This document shows positions 58,193-58,635 of a stretch of 58,635 nucleotides of DNA, in pieces. Below the pieces are notes generated by a model. That model ran no database searches. It had not been told where the DNA came from and saw only the letters and a program-made list of their open reading frames with translations. The stretch spans positions 306,546-365,180 of the forward strand of contig NZ_LN811359.1 in the NCBI RefSeq assembly GCF_001006805.1. Reading direction: 5' to 3'. Each line of letters starts with the position of its first letter. Positions within the stretch are counted from its first letter, which is position 1. This DNA comes from Microvirga massiliensis. Lineage in GTDB: Bacteria > Pseudomonadota > Alphaproteobacteria > Rhizobiales > Beijerinckiaceae. Position numbers and translations under genes: made by a program.

Positions 58193-58537
58193 TCAGGCCG
58201 AGCGGAAAGAGTAGAGGTCACTGGCCGTCGAGACAGGCAGCCCCGACGGCGCACGAAGACTACTTCGGCCCGCGGCCTCTTCCGCGTCCCGTCGCGTGGG
58301 CCTTCCCGTTGCTGTTGCTGCTCCCGTTGCCCCCGATACGGCAATGGCCTCCGAGGTCAGCGACGTGGACAGCAGCATGGTGACGGCGGGCGGCACCGTG
58401 ACACCAAATTTCCCACACCTCTTCAGGAACTCACGACGATCATCGTCGCTGGATGGAACCTGATCATCTGTGGGGAGGGGAGTCGGTTCACGTTCTATAG
58501 GGACTTTCCTTGGGTGCCGATGGCAAAGCCCATCCAC
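58193..58537 (-). CDS. Small secreted or anchored protein, C-terminus frame-shifted
   Basis: The frame starts with GTG at 58537. SDDDRREFLKRCGKFGVTVP PAVTMLLSTSLTSEAIAVSG is a recognisable small-protein pattern of Hyphomicrobiales, with one hydrophobic segment after RREFLKRCGK. After VSG a C5 run at 58330-58334 appears one base short. Repaired, the tail becomes GNGSSNSNGKAHATGRGRGR GPK with a stop at 58262-58260, the Gly/Asn/Lys-rich end expected. Function unknown. It lies just upstream of the SMP-30 gene. Confidence 0.6.
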   Translation of the reverse strand: MDGLCHRHPRKVPIEREPTPLPTDDQVPSSDDDRREFLKRCGKFGVTVPPAVTMLLSTSLTSEAIAVSGATGAATATGRPTRRDAEEAAGRSSLRAPSGLPVSTASDLYSFRSA

Positions 58538-58635
58538 CCCAGATCACAGTAGTCGATTCTCACGTAGAGGCAGAGGAATCCAAAAGTAGTAGCAGACTGG
58601 GCGACGGTTTACACATGAACGATTGCGAGAAGGGT

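Noticed and set aside
1..58635. CRISPR array, rRNA or tRNA genes
   Set aside because: I found no regularly spaced repeats with unique spacers, and no cloverleaf-like or rRNA-like sequence. A covariance-model scan would be needed to exclude a tRNA fully.

Overview
This is GC-rich DNA from an alphaproteobacterium, most likely a Hyphomicrobiales member such as Microvirga or Methylobacterium, and probably an accessory region or secondary replicon. The evidence is a MucR/Ros regulator, an EcfG-type sigma factor with NepR, DUF6894 and BA14K proteins, a RHE_PE00001/DUF1612 plasmid-type protein, many uptake systems, and many toxin-antitoxin genes and mobile-element scars. I see no rRNA, tRNA or CRISPR array.

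Layout. Bases 1-3200 hold a KAP P-loop NTPase cut by the window edge, then remnants of an ISL3 transposase and a trypsin-like protease. Bases 3199-9967 are a GntR-controlled catabolic operon on the minus strand: regulator, isopropylmalate/tartrate-type dehydrogenase, Gfo/Idh/MocA oxidoreductase, TRAP transporter DctPQM and SMP-30 lactonase. Bases 10.3-31.8 kb are a patchwork of phage- or plasmid-like genes: KptA, tandem OB-like proteins, a SLOG protein, a macrodomain fusion, a TPR protein, an IrrE-type peptidase, a DnaQ-like exonuclease, CspA, a GGDEF-EAL protein, MucR and RmuC.

Bases 31.9-34.7 kb hold the most unusual locus. It encodes an ECF sigma factor whose N-terminus is a NepR-like anti-sigma segment, a separate small NepR gene, and between them a TnpB-type gene whose usual RuvC-II glutamate is missing. 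Bases 34.7-46.1 kb carry DinB and a methyltransferase (both frame-broken), a Uma2 nuclease, two VapBC-type modules, an amidase, a divergent MarR/EamA pair with two clear operators, WrbA, a cupin and an AhpD-like protein. Bases 46.8-53.8 kb are a TetR-associated NitT/TauT-type ABC uptake system with a DapA-family enzyme, a GNAT protein, an NAD-dependent epimerase-like protein and a dead M20 amidohydrolase. Bases 54.3-58.6 kb hold an EamA exporter, small unknown proteins, a 143-bp IS6-like miniature element with related repeats, and a secreted SMP-30 protein.

Many genes from about 19.5 kb onward carry single-base frame changes, most of them in short G, C, A or T runs (NRAMP, RmuC, DinB, methyltransferase, cupin and others). 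This pattern fits residual sequencing error at least as well as real decay, and it should be kept in mind when reading the genes labelled broken.
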